64,000 bases of DNA from Hepsetus odoe (lineage: Eukaryota; Chordata; Actinopteri; Characiformes; Hepsetidae), in the NCBI GenBank assembly GCA_017165825.1, contig CM029393.1:5856596-5920595 (forward strand). Reading direction: 5' to 3'. Shown one piece after another: positions 51,560 to 64,000 of the stretch (position 1 is its first letter; the number at the start of each line of letters is the position of its first letter). The notes below the pieces were generated by a model that saw only the letters and a list, made by a program, of their open reading frames with translations, was not told the origin of the DNA and did no database searches. A program made the translations under genes and the position numbers.

Positions 51560-52210
51560 GATTGCTGAGGACTGGGGTAAAGTCATTTTCTCTGACGAAT
51601 CCCCTTTCTGATTGTTTGGGGCATCTGGAAAAAAGATTGCCCGAAGAAGAAAAGGTGAGCGCTACCATCACTCCTGTTTCATGCCAACAGCAAAGCATCC
51701 TGAGACCTTTCATGTGTGGAGCTTCTCAGCCAAAGGAACGAGCTCACTCACAACACAACCATGAATAAAGAACGGCTCCAAAACATCATCCAAGAGGAAC
51801 TTCTTCCAACCATCCAAGAACTGTTTGGTGAAGAATGCCTTTTCCAGCATGATGGAGCACCGTACCATAAGGAAAAACTGATAACTTAGTGGCTAGTGGA
51901 ACAAAACATTGAACTTTTGGGTACATGTAATCTCCCAAGACCTTAATTACATTGAGAATTTATGGTCAGTCCTCAAGAGGCAGGTGGACACAATAAAAAC
52001 ACACAAATTCTGACAAACTCCAAGCATTGATTATGCAGGAATGGGCTCCATCAGTCAGGATTTATCCCAGAAGTTGATTGACATCATGTAATTATACTCC
52101 AGTTACCATAGAAACATCTGACAAAAAGATCTATAAAAACACTGAAGCAGCAAACTTTGTGAAAACCAATATTTGGGTCGTTTTCAAAGCTTTTGGCCAC
52201 GGATCAAAAA
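51560..52210 (+). mobile_element. Decayed Tc1-like transposon remnant
   Basis: Starts in the DWGKVIFSDES region of a Tc1-like transposase, continues through cattgagaatttatggtcag (an IENLWS-type third catalytic block) and ends near ttttggccacgg. Stops and frameshifts are frequent and the first third is absent. It is a different Tc1 lineage from the 35155 element. Confidence 0.75.
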
Positions 52211-52294
52211 CACAGATCAAAAACATCATGCTAGTTGCAACACACAGAGCATATTTGAAATATAGCACCAGTCTTTTTGACAGAACTTATCATT

Positions 52295-52520
52295 TGCAGT
52301 GGCCTATTGGTTATTAGAAGGTCATAGGTCCGAATCCCAGACTTGTAGGTTGCCCTGAGGTACCCTTGAGCAAAGTACCGTCCCCATCGCTGCTCCCTGG
52401 GCACTTTAAATAGCTGCATGTTTGTGTATGTGTAAAATGCAGAGGTTGAATTACGCTGTGTCTCACTGTGTGCTGTGCTGCATTTCACAATGACAAAAAT
52501 AGGCACTTTCATAATTTCAT
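52295..52520 (+). repeat. tRNA-derived SINE, family A
   Basis: gcagtggcctattggttatt head, gccctgaggtacccttgagc body, ctgtgtgctgtgctgcattt and a degenerate ggcactttcataatttcat tail. Confidence 0.85.
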
Positions 52521-53621
52521 ATTATTTTATTGTACTTGCCACCAGTATGCATTTGGTCTGCACCAAACCATTGGGAATCACGCTGGTCTTAACCAGTCCT
52601 CACTGCTTGGATGGCCTCTAAACCACCAGATCCACGAAAAGGCACTTGAAGTTCCATTCCACATTTACTCTACATCGCCAAAGGGGTGATTTCCTGGTTT
52701 ATAATCCAGAAAACAGTCCTGCTTTTTGTTTATAACAATTGTAACAATTTTCATTTTGTTTTTGAGTATCATTTTAAATACTCTGTTTAGCCAACAGAAT
52801 ACAATAACAGTAAAAAAATAACAAAAAAAACTTGACATTGAGCATTGCACCCCAAAGAAAGGGAGTGCAGACTTGTTTGTGTATTATTATAATAAATTAC
52901 ATCTGACTTCTAGAAAGCCATTGAATTGCTTCCAACTGATCCAACATGGCAACATTTAAATTTATTTTACACCCTTTGGCTGTACTGTAATCCTCAGATG
53001 GTGTTTACATCTTCCTTAAGATAAAGATCCAGATGCTGAGGATTCCCCAAACTGCACACATGCTTCCCTACCTGGGCAATGACAACATGCCAGGATATAA
53101 CCTGCTATGAAACTTAATGTTGTGTTGATTGACTGAACGTGAAAGAATTGTGTTTGAATGCATGAATTTACTGATGCCACGTTTTATGAGCAAGTCAAGA
53201 GAAGCCATTCATTGTTTGCATACGTACAGTCACTGCCAATTTTCAGAAGTACCTGAAATGCAGATGCACTTTGCAGGTTTCTGATTGATCAGTTGCTCTT
53301 TATTTAATATTTATAGCATTTAGGAGATGCTCTTCTCTATCATGGCCAAGAAAACATGGGCTGCTATCAGTATAGCATGATGTGCTCACCTGATCCAGGG
53401 AATCAAGTCCAAGGCTGTTGCATACATGGCAGCAATGTTCTCCACTATACCATACCAGTGCTCAATACGTTTTATTCAAAAGCCCCACTTTTGCTACTGC
53501 ACCCTTTTCTAGACTTGCCAGAGTCTTGTACATCATTATCACTATTGATAGATAGATACACTATGTTTTTGCATGAAATTTCACTTCATAATGGCATGCA
53601 TAATTTGCTGGTCCCTAAACA

Positions 53622-53855
53622 TTAACATTTACATTTACATTTACATTTACGGCATTTAGCAGACGCTCTTATCCAGAGCGACTTACATGTCCTAATTACA
53701 GGGACAGTCCCCCTGGAGACACTCAGGGTTAAGGGTCTTGCTCAGGGACCCAGTGGTGGTAGTGCCAGAGGTGGGATTCGAACCGGGGACCTCTTGATCC
53801 AGAGGTCCGTAGGCAAGTATCCTACCACTAGACCAACGCCACCCTGGCCACCAAT
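53622..53855 (-). repeat. tRNA-derived SINE, family B, young copy
   Basis: On the minus strand: a tRNA-like head with TGGTCTAGTGGTAGG and B box GGTTCGAATCC, a body containing CCACTGGGTCCCTGAGCAAG, the core CTCTGGATAAGAGCGTCTGC, and an (ATGTAA)n tail. It matches the 62190 copy at all but a handful of bases. Confidence 0.92.
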
Positions 53856-53879
53856 TAACAAGACATTAAAAAGCTGTCC

Positions 53880-56027
53880 AAAATAGCCTTTATAAAAAGG
53901 AAATTATAATCTGTGCATCCAAGCAATCCCTGATATATCCCTGCAGCCCTGAATGCAACACTGGCATTTTCTCTTTCGCTCCAAACACAGGTTTAAATGC
54001 ATCCAGCACAGGCTTCTGCATGCTGACATGCTTTTTCCTGCTGAGCAGTAGAATCAGGTGTGTAAAAACTACTGCTGTGACCACCAGCTCTAGGTGTGGC
54101 AGGACCGGTTCCAGATTGAAGGATTTCATTTCATATCAGAACATTTGATACAATCAAATCTAGTTGGAGTGAAACTGGTTCAACCTACAGCAGACAGCCA
54201 CTAGATGGCAGATGTTTGTTAAAGGAATAACACTGAAGAGAAGGATGCTTTTGAAATTGCTCTTTACAGACCTGTTCAAGATGCAGAAAATACTGGAGTC
54301 TTATTTATTTGTTTCATCAGAAATGAAGCACTACTGGGTGCCTTCTTGGTGTTGATGTTGCTGCAGACTGGAGAAAAGGGCACAGCTAGCGTCCTATAAT
54401 GAGGCCAGTAAGCAGAGTGTTGAGCTGTTTGGCAGTGGCAGATTGGTGCGTGGGTGGCCTCGGGGTCACTGGCTGGGTACACTGTGTAGCCAGGGCATGT
54501 TTGGACAGCTGATAATGCAGATGAGTGTACCTGCTTTCAGGGAAGCAAGAGATAGCGGCCGTCCTACGTCTGCTTGTTCTTGCAAAGGATAATTACTCTG
54601 TCAACATTAACTGCATTTGACTTGAGCTGGTTTATGATGCAGATTTATGAGCAGTGTAAATGAGACAGAACTATACACTGAATTTGAATATGCACACACA
54701 GGCTTCCACACGAATCAAATATATTACACCAACATAGCCTTGCCATTCAGTTTGCTTACATTTGGTAATAATTGTGCCGATATGTTTTATTCATGTTTAA
54801 ATAATGAGTACATAAGAATCAAGTAAATTAATTTGTGTGAAATTGCATAACATTTAGTTTACATGTACTAACAGTCCTCACATGCACACTGTGAACTAAT
54901 TGGAAACACCAGAAGCAAGAGCAATAGGTTATGAGCCTGGATGTGGGAGGGGAGTAGATATTCACCCACATTTTCCTGTTAGTCCTGGGGATCGTAATGG
55001 AGAACCTCCAGCTACAAGCTCTCTTCTATACCCATACTCACGGATCACCTCACACTTATCTCAGGTGATGCAAGTAAATGTTTTAGCGAGTTGTATTTTC
55101 AGTCATAAGCATTGCTTTCACTTAATAAGATCGAGAGTCAGGAGGAAGGCTCAGATTTTAGTCCATGTATTTTGTTATATTATAAAATAAAGAGACATTT
55201 GGAGAAGATCTTCTGGCAGGGCAATCCATCAACCCTGCTATGAAAAACGTTAAAATGCCACCTCAGGGTGTTTTAAAGTTGGCCTCCGTTTAAGAGGGTT
55301 ACCACACAGTGTAACAATGCAACATCCTATCTGAGCGCCCCTTCCCAACTGCAGCATTGAAATGATGAAATGAGTTGTCTTGCAACTATTGGCCTGACTT
55401 ATAAATGTTGATGTGTCCCAATAAAGAATGAGCAAGTAAAAAGAATGAGCACAGTGCATTTCACTGCAGATACGCTTTTTAACTGCAGTAAGAATCAAAT
55501 GCACTAATAGGAAGCACTACTACAGTCTGGGGTGTGGGATTATTACTGGTTTCTTATGAAGCAAATTAAACCTTATTTACAACAGAGAGGCTTAGACACA
55601 CTATTCTGTTTCTACCCGCTGCCCCAACAATGTATCATAATCAATAAATCTTTTATCAAAACATCTTTCGTCATGCTGACCAATCACAGTTCCTGAAGTG
55701 TGTTAACTAAGATGCCAGACAGTGTTTAAGCAGTGTTTTGTATTTTTTCCATATTGAAAGTTATCAGTGCAGTATGTAAAAATATAATCACAATATGGAA
55801 ACTGGTCTATGTCTTGCAGTGGCTGAGCAGAACTCTTGCTCATTCGTGCCTCCTAGTGAAATGTTTTTTTCAGTCCCGCCTCTCCCTCCCTGATCTCTCT
55901 TGGCTGAAAATGGCTGGATCAGCCTCACTCTAATCTCCATCAGCAAAGCCCAGAACACTGGGGCCCTTGTCAACACGCTGGCCAGACTGACCACAGCCGC
56001 TGACAAATTATTAACTAGTCACCCTAT
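53880..56027. other. Gene-poor stretch before the assembly gap
   Basis: No gene recognised. Contains a CTCF-like CCACTAGATGGCAG at 54198-54211. A short frame at 55900-56027 runs into the gap; nothing supports it as an exon. Confidence 0.5.
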
Positions 56028-56414
56028 NNNNNNNNNNNNNNNNNNNNNNNNNNNNNNNNNNNNNNNNNNNNNNNNNNNNNNNNNNNNNNNNNNNNNNNNN
56101 NNNNNNNNNNNNNNNNNNNNNNNNNNNNNNNNNNNNNNNNNNNNNNNNNNNNNNNNNNNNNNNNNNNNNNNNNNNNNNNNNNNNNNNNNNNNNNNNNNNN
56201 NNNNNNNNNNNNNNNNNNNNNNNNNNNNNNNNNNNNNNNNNNNNNNNNNNNNNNNNNNNNNNNNNNNNNNNNNNNNNNNNNNNNNNNNNNNNNNNNNNNN
56301 NNNNNNNNNNNNNNNNNNNNNNNNNNNNNNNNNNNNNNNNNNNNNNNNNNNNNNNNNNNNNNNNNNNNNNNNNNNNNNNNNNNNNNNNNNNNNNNNNNNN
56401 NNNNNNNNNNNNNN
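56028..56414. other. Assembly gap (run of N)
   Basis: 387 unresolved bases bordered on the right by a (CA)n tract; likely a collapse or failure at a simple repeat, so the true length is unknown. A lone N is at 56720 within (GA)n. Confidence 0.99.
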
Positions 56415-56875
<461 letters not shown>

Positions 56876-57800
56876 AATAAAAGTCAAAGAGCTGGAACAA
56901 ATTGTGTTTGAACTAGAGTTAGTAACCCTCAGGTCAAAGTCAGGCCAGTGTGGCTGAACCAAGACTGATGAACTTCCATTTTAGCTCCATGGAGGCCAGA
57001 CTCTGTGCTGGTAACTCACTGTACTTACAGCATGGGTGCACATCCAGCAGTGCATTATATTGTACAACATCCAGATATGGCTTGTGTTAAAAAGCTATTG
57101 TGCTCTTTTTTACCGGAGCACAAACGCACATAAGGTTTCCCTTCTTCCCCAAAACGTAACCACTAAAGCTTTGCTCAGACAAGTGATCATGTTAGGCCAG
57201 CCTGATGGGATTCTGTGTTTCTTCAACATTATTCACCAATGGTGATTCTAAAAACATATATGTTACATATATTAACTAGTCATGGTCATTAAGGAAATAC
57301 ACAAATCCAGATGTAAACACAGTAATGCAAACGATTCCCCTCTCCCAAATCATACCCTCATGCATTGTTACTATGGCAACCAGCATGACATTTAGGACAT
57401 ATGTCCGATCATCCATTCAGATATAGTGGTCCTGCATACCAGTGCTCTTGGGCTTTGTGCTACAGTTATATAGTTATAACGCCTGTTTTTTGGCCCTCGG
57501 TTTAAAGTGAGCCTAAGATGGAAAAAGATACGTCATTAAAAGGTAATATAAACGTTCTGTTAATTAGCTGATATTTTATGAGCTGTTTTTATGACCACAG
57601 GTTTAGTTACTGATTTCTCCTTGATGCACTGAGCATTGATTAACCAGACCAGGTACTAAACAGAAACTACTAATTACACTAGGATTCCCTGATGAGAGGT
57701 TAAACAAGTTAAGATGCATAAAATTGGTACTTACTATATACATATATCTATTTTTATATGTTTGGGTTTATTCACATTAATAATTTTATGCTTACTGCTT
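56876..57800. other. Intergenic stretch
   Basis: Nothing recognised apart from an X-box-like GTTACTATGGCAAC at 57367-57380, with no gene start beside it. Confidence 0.45.
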
Positions 57801-57804
57801 AATG

Positions 57805-58042
57805 CAGTGGTGGCCTAGTGGTTAGAGAGTTTTCCCTGGATCGGAAGATTGTGGGTTCGATTCCTTCAACTGTAGGTTGCCCTGAGGTACCCTTGAGCAA
57901 GGTAGCATCCCTGTTCCCAGAGCGCTTTCAATAGCTGCCCCCTGCTGCATGTGTGTGTGTGGGTGAGATGCAGAGGTTGAATTTCATTGCGTTGTGCTGT
58001 GCTGCGTTTCACAATGACAAGGGTAGTCACTTTCACTTTTTT
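57805..58042 (+). repeat. tRNA-derived SINE, family A, near full length
   Basis: gcagtggtggcctagtggtt head, B box gggttcgattcc, gccctgaggtacccttgagc body, and a gtagtcactttcactttt tail. Confidence 0.9.
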
Positions 58043-58493
58043 CTATTTTTCCTCAGGTGTCTAAAACTCTTCACACCTGCACATCTCATTGAGAAAACCA
58101 GTCCCTCTGAAGAACCATTTATTGATAGGTTCTTTAGGGCAGTGGTTGTTAAGCTGGTCCTCAGGGCCACCCAGCAAGTTAAGAATCAAGATTGATTCTA
58201 AGCTTTCAAAGAATCCCATTTATCATCTGTGATTCACTTCTAGGAACTTTTAAAGTTCTATTTAATGGAAAGAACGGGAGTTAAGAGACTCTAAAGAAAG
58301 CCTCTTCCAGATGCACATTTGTCTATCTCTTGTTTTATGAAAGGAGCATGTTAAGTGTCCAAAACCAACCGGAACTCCAGTCATAGAAAGGGTGAAAAAA
58401 CAATAAGGCTGACCTCCGTGGGCTTGGGGCAGTGGCTTAGACTATGTCATTAACCTCAGCAGGTGGTCATTCCTGGAAATCTGTAACTTGTAA

Positions 58494-58538
58494 CACACAC
58501 ACGCACACACACACACACACAAACACATACACACACAC

Positions 58539-58634
<96 letters not shown>
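58494..58634. repeat. (CA)n microsatellite
   Basis: About 140 bases of CA with few interruptions, the longest sequenced CA tract in the window. Confidence 0.95.
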
Positions 58635-58635
<1 letters not shown>

Positions 58636-58639
58636 CAAT

Positions 58640-60385
58640 CCACCCCCTGTCATTTAAAGCTCATGTACACTGGTGTAGCCTATGGGTGAGCAGCTGGACA
58701 AACATCCACAGAGTGGGCGGCTGCTCTTGAACAGTACCAAATTGTTGTTGCCGTGGGGTGAAGCCAGAGGATGTGTGTGAGAGAGTGTTTTTGCCAGGTC
58801 AGGTTTAAAAGAATGAATAGACCAGGATGAGACATACAAGGTAAAGCCTGTGTCCTCCATGCTGGATTTCACACTTAAGCAAAGCCAAAGTTATCTTTTT
58901 ATATTTCTCTTGAAACACTTTGAACAAACTCAGTTTTATGTCTGAAGTGCAGATTTAACACTTTCAGTTTGATTCACATGTTTATAATAAGAAGAGATGA
59001 ATAACTATTGTGATTTTAGCTTCATAAAAATGATTTGTGTGAGTTAAGCCTTGTTTTACAGGGAAATAAAACATTACGGCCAAGTTTAAATTTATGCCTG
59101 CAGGCTTGAACCTGCAGAGACAAAGTAATAACTGAATTAAATATATTTGATTGTGAAATTAAGTGCAAAATGATGGTATGACCTTTGATTAACCTGTAGA
59201 GCTAATACGCTTTTCCTTGATGGACAGTTCATGTTTTTGGTGTTTTATCAGCCAGTCACTCTTTTGCTTGTTTTCTGCAGTAACTCATCCATCTGTCTTA
59301 TCACTGATTCTTCACCTGCTTTGCTAATCTCACACCCTTTCTGTTCTTCCTGCACTCTGTGTTCAGATGATTTTTGAATCTGTTAATTAAATTTTATAAA
59401 GTAAACTAAATAGTTTACTCTTTAGAGTGGTTTGATTCGAAAGGCTTCAGGGTTACAAAATCTGAGACATTGTAGACATTCTACAATCCAGAGCTATTTA
59501 CAATAGTGCCTTTAAAAATGTTGACTATTAGAAGTTCTCCTTACTCAGATTTTCATAATTTAATTTCAGCTCAGTAATACCTTTTTCAGCTAAATCACCA
59601 ATTTTCTCTTTGGCATGTGCACATAAAAGCATGTCAGTCATTTTCCTGCAGTGCACATGTTTACACCAGACCTGTCTGCATGAGTTTCTTTACATCTGAA
59701 CGGTTGATTTACACAGAAATTTGGAAACATCCGTGGAATTTCCTTTCTAAAGCCTGGAGAGTGCAGTGATTTGTAAGCGACTTTTACATGTTACATAATT
59801 TGCAAAGATCAAATGTAAACAAAAGATAGAAATCTGCTTAAACAGAATGAATGAATTCACCAGCTCAATTCCCTAAACAAACCTATCTGATAAAGGTTGG
59901 ACATGGCCTAACAAGCTGGTGAAAACACTTGAATGACATGCCGCTGTCCAAGATGGTAAAAAGGTTTTCTTAGTGTGGTCCGAGTGACCCATAATAATGA
60001 CTTATTTATAAATATCGACTGGGTTTGCATAGTTGTGTTAGCAGCAAGTTAACAGTGATCTTTATTCGGTCTCTCATAATTCACCTTGCTTGGTTGTTTA
60101 GACTTGAGTGTGGTTTTAGTTCTAGTCAGAGGGCACAGTTATATAGGAGGGAGAAATGATATTAGCCACCTGATTGGTGGGGGGCGGGGGGGCGGGTGGG
60201 GTACTGTCTAGCTTTTATCACTTACTGCAGCTACTGTATGAACGAAAAAGAAAATAATGGCAGAAAAAAATTATTTTAATTAGACATAAGGGTTCAGTGC
60301 TACTACGAAAGCTTACCCATGTGAAACAAAGTGGTGCACATCAGCGAACAACAAGATCTAATTTGAAGTATGAATTCAGATCATC
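58640..60385. other. Intergenic stretch
   Basis: AT-rich, no repeat family or gene recognised; a short G-rich run lies at 60178-60200. Confidence 0.45.
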
Positions 60386-60389
60386 TGTG

Positions 60390-60645
60390 TGAAAGTGAAA
60401 AGTGAGAGTGATTATGTGTCATTGTGAAACGCAGCGCAGCACACAATGAACCACAATAAAATACACCCTCTTGATCCATCACACAGTGCAGCAACGGGCA
60501 GTTATTTAAAGTGCCCAGGGAGCAGTGATGGGGATGGTACCATACTCATGGGTACCTCAGGGGAAACTACTGGTCTTGGAATTGAACACAAAAACCTTCT
60601 GATCCTATAGCCTAGTCCCCAACCACTAGACCACTGCTGTTCCAA
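60390..60645 (-). repeat. tRNA-derived SINE, family A
   Basis: The + strand shows gtgaaagtgaaaagtgagag, cgcagcgcagcacacaatga, gggagcagtgatggggatgg, catgggtacctcagg and a decayed head (ccaaccactagaccactgct). Confidence 0.88.
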
Positions 60646-60929
60646 CTACCTAAGAATGGGTCAAAACAATTTACATCTAACTAGGATATTGCATGTAAGC
60701 AGTTAAATGTTTCCTCAGTGGGTGAGCATGGCACTTTTTATGTGAAGGTAGCATATCAGTACATTTTCATGACTATAGAAATAGAAAGATGAAATTAAAA
60801 CGAAATTCATGTCAGTCACTACAGCTTAAAAACTTTGGCACTTTATGGTACAGCTTTCTTTCCTAACCTAATGTTCTGAAGACATACCTTCATATAGGGT
60901 ACCACCCTAGCGACAGTCACAACATCTTT

Positions 60930-61245
60930 GAAACTTGCTCACTCATTTTCAAAGTCCTGAGTATGGCCGTAGATGGGACTGGAGGGATTACCAGCTCAGG
61001 GAGAAAGGCGTGCAATCACCTTAGACAGATCGCCAGTCCTTCGAAGGGCAGACACACAGACAAACATTAAGCATCTGCAATCTATCTGATGTGCAGGTCT
61101 TTGGACTGTGGAAGGAAAGTGGAGCACCAGGAGGAAACCAACGCGGACATGGGGAGAACGTGCAAACTCCAGACAGAAAGGAGCCAAACTGCCCCACCTG
61201 GGAACTGAACCCAGGACCTCCTCGCTGTGATGCAACAGCGTAATC
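60930..61245 (-). repeat. Dispersed SINE-like repeat, family C
   Basis: The + strand shows cactcattttcaaagtcctg, agatcgccagtccttcgaag, tttggactgtggaaggaaag, ggggagaacgtgcaaactcc and ctgaacccaggacctcctcg. This is the longest family C copy here. Confidence 0.78.
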
Positions 61246-62189
61246 CTCCTCTGTCTTTTTAACCCATTGGACTATAGGCGTATTGTCCTGTTACAAAGCT
61301 TCAGACATTTTCATTCATGAATCACTATGAATAATCCCCTAACTACCATGAAACTAATCTGTACTTTATGTAATTATGATAGTGAGGAATTGTAGTGTGC
61401 ACCCACGTACAAGCACTTACCATTAAATGGGTTAACTCAGCCTTACTTAATTGCTCTCCCCGAAATCCAAGATTGCATGTGGAAGGTGTGGAAAGAGTGA
61501 GTGAGCTGGGCTGTTTTTAGAAACACAGAAGCTGGGACACTCTTCACCTGGGGCAGTCTGAACTCTCGAACGCAGGTCTGAATCTGTTTAGCCTGCCACA
61601 CGACGTTTATTCTAGACCGTCCACTACGAGTGTGTCTCATCAACCCTAGAGGAGCATCGCGTTGGTAATTATAGCTCACTTCCAGGTGTGAGATTAGTCA
61701 CTGGCCCTGAGACAAGTGTGTGCATGTCCTTGTCTGTGGACATCACGAATGGAAGAGTGCAGTCCTCATGTGACTCAAAACCAGGTCGAACTGCTGCAGT
61801 GGGTGTGATTTTGCCAAACTGACTGGATTGTCAGATGATACAGGAACTGTCATAATTCCAGCATGTCAGATGAAGCAGATTTAATTTTCTGGTGTGGCCC
61901 AATTAAGAATGATAAATCACTTGTCAAATTAGAAGAAATTGGTCCGGACATGAACATTGTTCAAACTCCATTCATTTTGGTAAAGGATGTCCTGTAATGT
62001 TCATTTTATTGGACCTGATGGGAATCTTCTGTGCAATTTCCACAAACTACCACCTACATCCAGAACTGAAAGGTTCACCCCAGTGATTTCACTGAAAGTG
62101 ATGTGTTAACAGGGAACAGACAGAAAAACTGCAGATCTGAAGTTGGCTCTCAATCAGTCGTAGTCACGGACAAGATGAAGAACATCTGG
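61246..62189. other. Intergenic stretch
   Basis: No repeat or gene recognised. Confidence 0.4.
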
Positions 62190-62402
62190 CCGGGGTGGCG
62201 GTGGTCTAGTGGTAGGGTACTTGCCTACGGACCTCTGGATCAAGAGGTCCCCGGTTCGAATCCCACCTCTAGCACTACCACCACTGGGTCCCTGAGCAAG
62301 ACCCTTAACCCTGAGTGTCTCCAGGGGGACTGTCCCTGTAATTAGGACATGTAAGTCGCTCTGGATAAGAGCGTCTGCTAAATGCCGTAAATGTAAATGT
62401 AA
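62190..62402 (+). repeat. tRNA-derived SINE, family B, young copy
   Basis: Head ccggggtggcggtggtctag, B box ggttcgaatcc, core ctctggataagagcgtctgc, and an (atgtaa) tail. Nearly identical to the inverse of the 53622 copy. Confidence 0.92.
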
Positions 62403-62689
62403 ACATAAGTGCTGCTGCAAAGCTTTATGATGGCTAATTATGACTAGCTAGACTAGACTACACATAAATTATTGGTTAAAATTAATCCAGACTGTATTAT
62501 TTTTTTGGGATATAGAAAATTTAAAGCTAGCAATATTAATACATAATTCACTCCACATGATAACTGGAAAGGTCAAGGTATCAGTTTTTAACCCTCCACG
62601 GCACTAGATCAGTAAAGTTATATCTGAACAATGTCTGTCATACCTGACTGTTCAATTTGTAATGGATTTGCTTTACATGTCATAAAATA

Positions 62690-62925
62690 TTAATAAAGTG
62701 GAAATTTGTCATTGTGAAACACAGCATAGCACACAGTGAACCACAACGAAATGGAGCCTCTGCTTTTAGCCCATACACACACATGCAGCAGGGGGCAGCT
62801 ATTTAAAGCACCCGGGGAGCAGTGACTGGGTCGGTACCTTGCTCAATTTAAACCCATGACCTTCTGATCCTGGGACCTAGTCCCTAACCACCAGTCTACC
62901 GCTGCCCCACTGCCCAATATAGCTA
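62690..62925 (-). repeat. tRNA-derived SINE, family A
   Basis: The + strand shows ttgtcattgtgaaacacagc, accacaacgaaatggagcct, cagcagggggcagctattta, cccggggagcagtgactggg and ctaaccaccagtctaccgct. A deletion removes the B-box side after cttgctcaat. Confidence 0.88.
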
Positions 62926-62929
62926 CTGT

Positions 62930-64000
62930 TGGCAATTTGTCTGTTGCTTGAAAATGCTTGCTTTGTACAGTAAACACCAAAAACCACCAATGTTTTAATG
63001 TTTCTTTGAAGGATAACAAAATGTCCATGTTAATGTGGCCTGATGGATGACAACACAACTGCCCAGCTGTATATCACTGTGGTTGGAAAATTAACATATT
63101 TTTTTTTTTTCATGAAATGCCCTCTACTCTTTACACAGTATGATTTTTTTAATGTTCAGACCATTAGACCTGATTTTATTTGATCTTGTTCAATTGACCT
63201 ATTGATTTGAAACTGACATTAGACAGGATAATGGACAAATGAACAGTGATAAATACTTCTAAACAGGGTTCAGCCAATTATAGAGGAGCACCAAAATGGT
63301 TACAGTCAGACTACAGGCATTGCAGATTTATCCTGGATTAAAACCACAGCACATGTTGGCAATGGGTTAAATCAAGGTCCACAAGGTAAAACTAAACCAC
63401 CTCCTTCTCATGGCCTCATCTAAAGCTGCTGCCTCCCAAGCAGTCTGTCTAGAGAGGCCAAAAAAATCGAACTCCAGCTTTGTTCCAAGCCCTTTAATTA
63501 ACTAAACAGTAGTTGTGCTGCAGAGTTCTTCTCTTTTAAAATTATTTTTAGTGTTGTTAACCCAGGGGGCAGTTGCGTGGGCGAAGAGAGGAAAGCAGAA
63601 AGAGAAAGGGAGATGAAAAGAAATGCGAGAGCCAGGCAGGAAAAGATGACAGGAAGAGAAATGTAAAGAAATGGTGCTGATGGACGACACAGTATCTGCT
63701 TTTCTGAAAGGAAGAGGATTGGTTTTCAAAGCTGTAGTGCAGATTTATACCGTACAGCTTCTAAGGTGCCTTCGGGCCTTGAAGCAAGAGTTTTTTGATT
63801 TCGCAATACTTTCTGAGATAAGTGTTTCATGTCATTTCTGTTTCATCCCACCAGCTTTCAACATCAAACTGTTTCTGCATAAATGGAAAACCCAGCCACA
63901 GTGCGTGAACAATATGTTATGAGTGGCCTAATAAAAATGCGTCTGAGTTACTTAAATTTAAGTCGTTTTTAAGCATTTTTATCAAGCATCAGTTCATGAG
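62930..64000. other. Intergenic end of window
   Basis: No gene or repeat family recognised on either strand. Confidence 0.4.

Noticed and set aside
53890..54129. 79-residue minus-strand frame with a hydrophobic segment
   Set aside because: No homologue recognised, no splice signals in phase, single short frame.

Overview
The window is vertebrate nuclear DNA, almost certainly from a ray-finned fish, probably an otophysan such as a characiform or catfish. The genes have many exons with GT-AG introns and vertebrate-specific families. The rest is full of (CA)n/(GA)n microsatellites, Tc1/mariner relatives, a decayed LINE and tRNA-derived SINEs typical of teleosts. The species guess rests on repeat style only. 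One 387-base assembly gap (56028-56414) lies beside a (CA)n tract.

Layout. (1) Positions 818-6929, + strand: the last five coding exons of slc45a1, a proton/sugar-type transporter; its N-terminal exons lie before the window. (2) Positions 11351-13437, - strand: a complete five-exon prothymosin alpha gene (ptma, 119 aa), convergent with slc45a1, with a GC-rich promoter carrying three CCAAT boxes. (3) Positions 13.7-27.1 kb: no recognisable protein gene, but an inverted SINE pair, a Tc1-type MITE, and a promoter-like cluster near 25.66-25.87 kb with no assigned gene. (4) Positions 27147-37374, - strand: a 14-coding-exon coiled-coil gene of the ODAD1/CCDC63 outer dynein arm docking family (564 aa), with a non-coding first exon near 39.4 kb and RFX X-boxes just upstream. 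(5) Positions 41112-48352, - strand: a complete taste receptor tas1r3 (849 aa) in eight coding exons, two of which look like split versions of exons that are single in mammals. (6) Positions 48.4-64 kb: upstream DNA of tas1r3 with SINEs, a dead Tc1 relative and microsatellites, and no gene I can support.

The four genes have unrelated jobs (membrane transport, chromatin/growth, motile cilia, taste) and are not an operon or pathway. I reconstructed coding exons by joining splice sites and checking that each junction preserves frame; all four models are consistent. I did not find a novel multi-gene system. The items most worth a second look are the extra introns in tas1r3, the X-box promoter of the dynein-docking gene, the orphan NF-Y/GC/X-box cluster, the two related MITE copies and the near-identical SINE pair.
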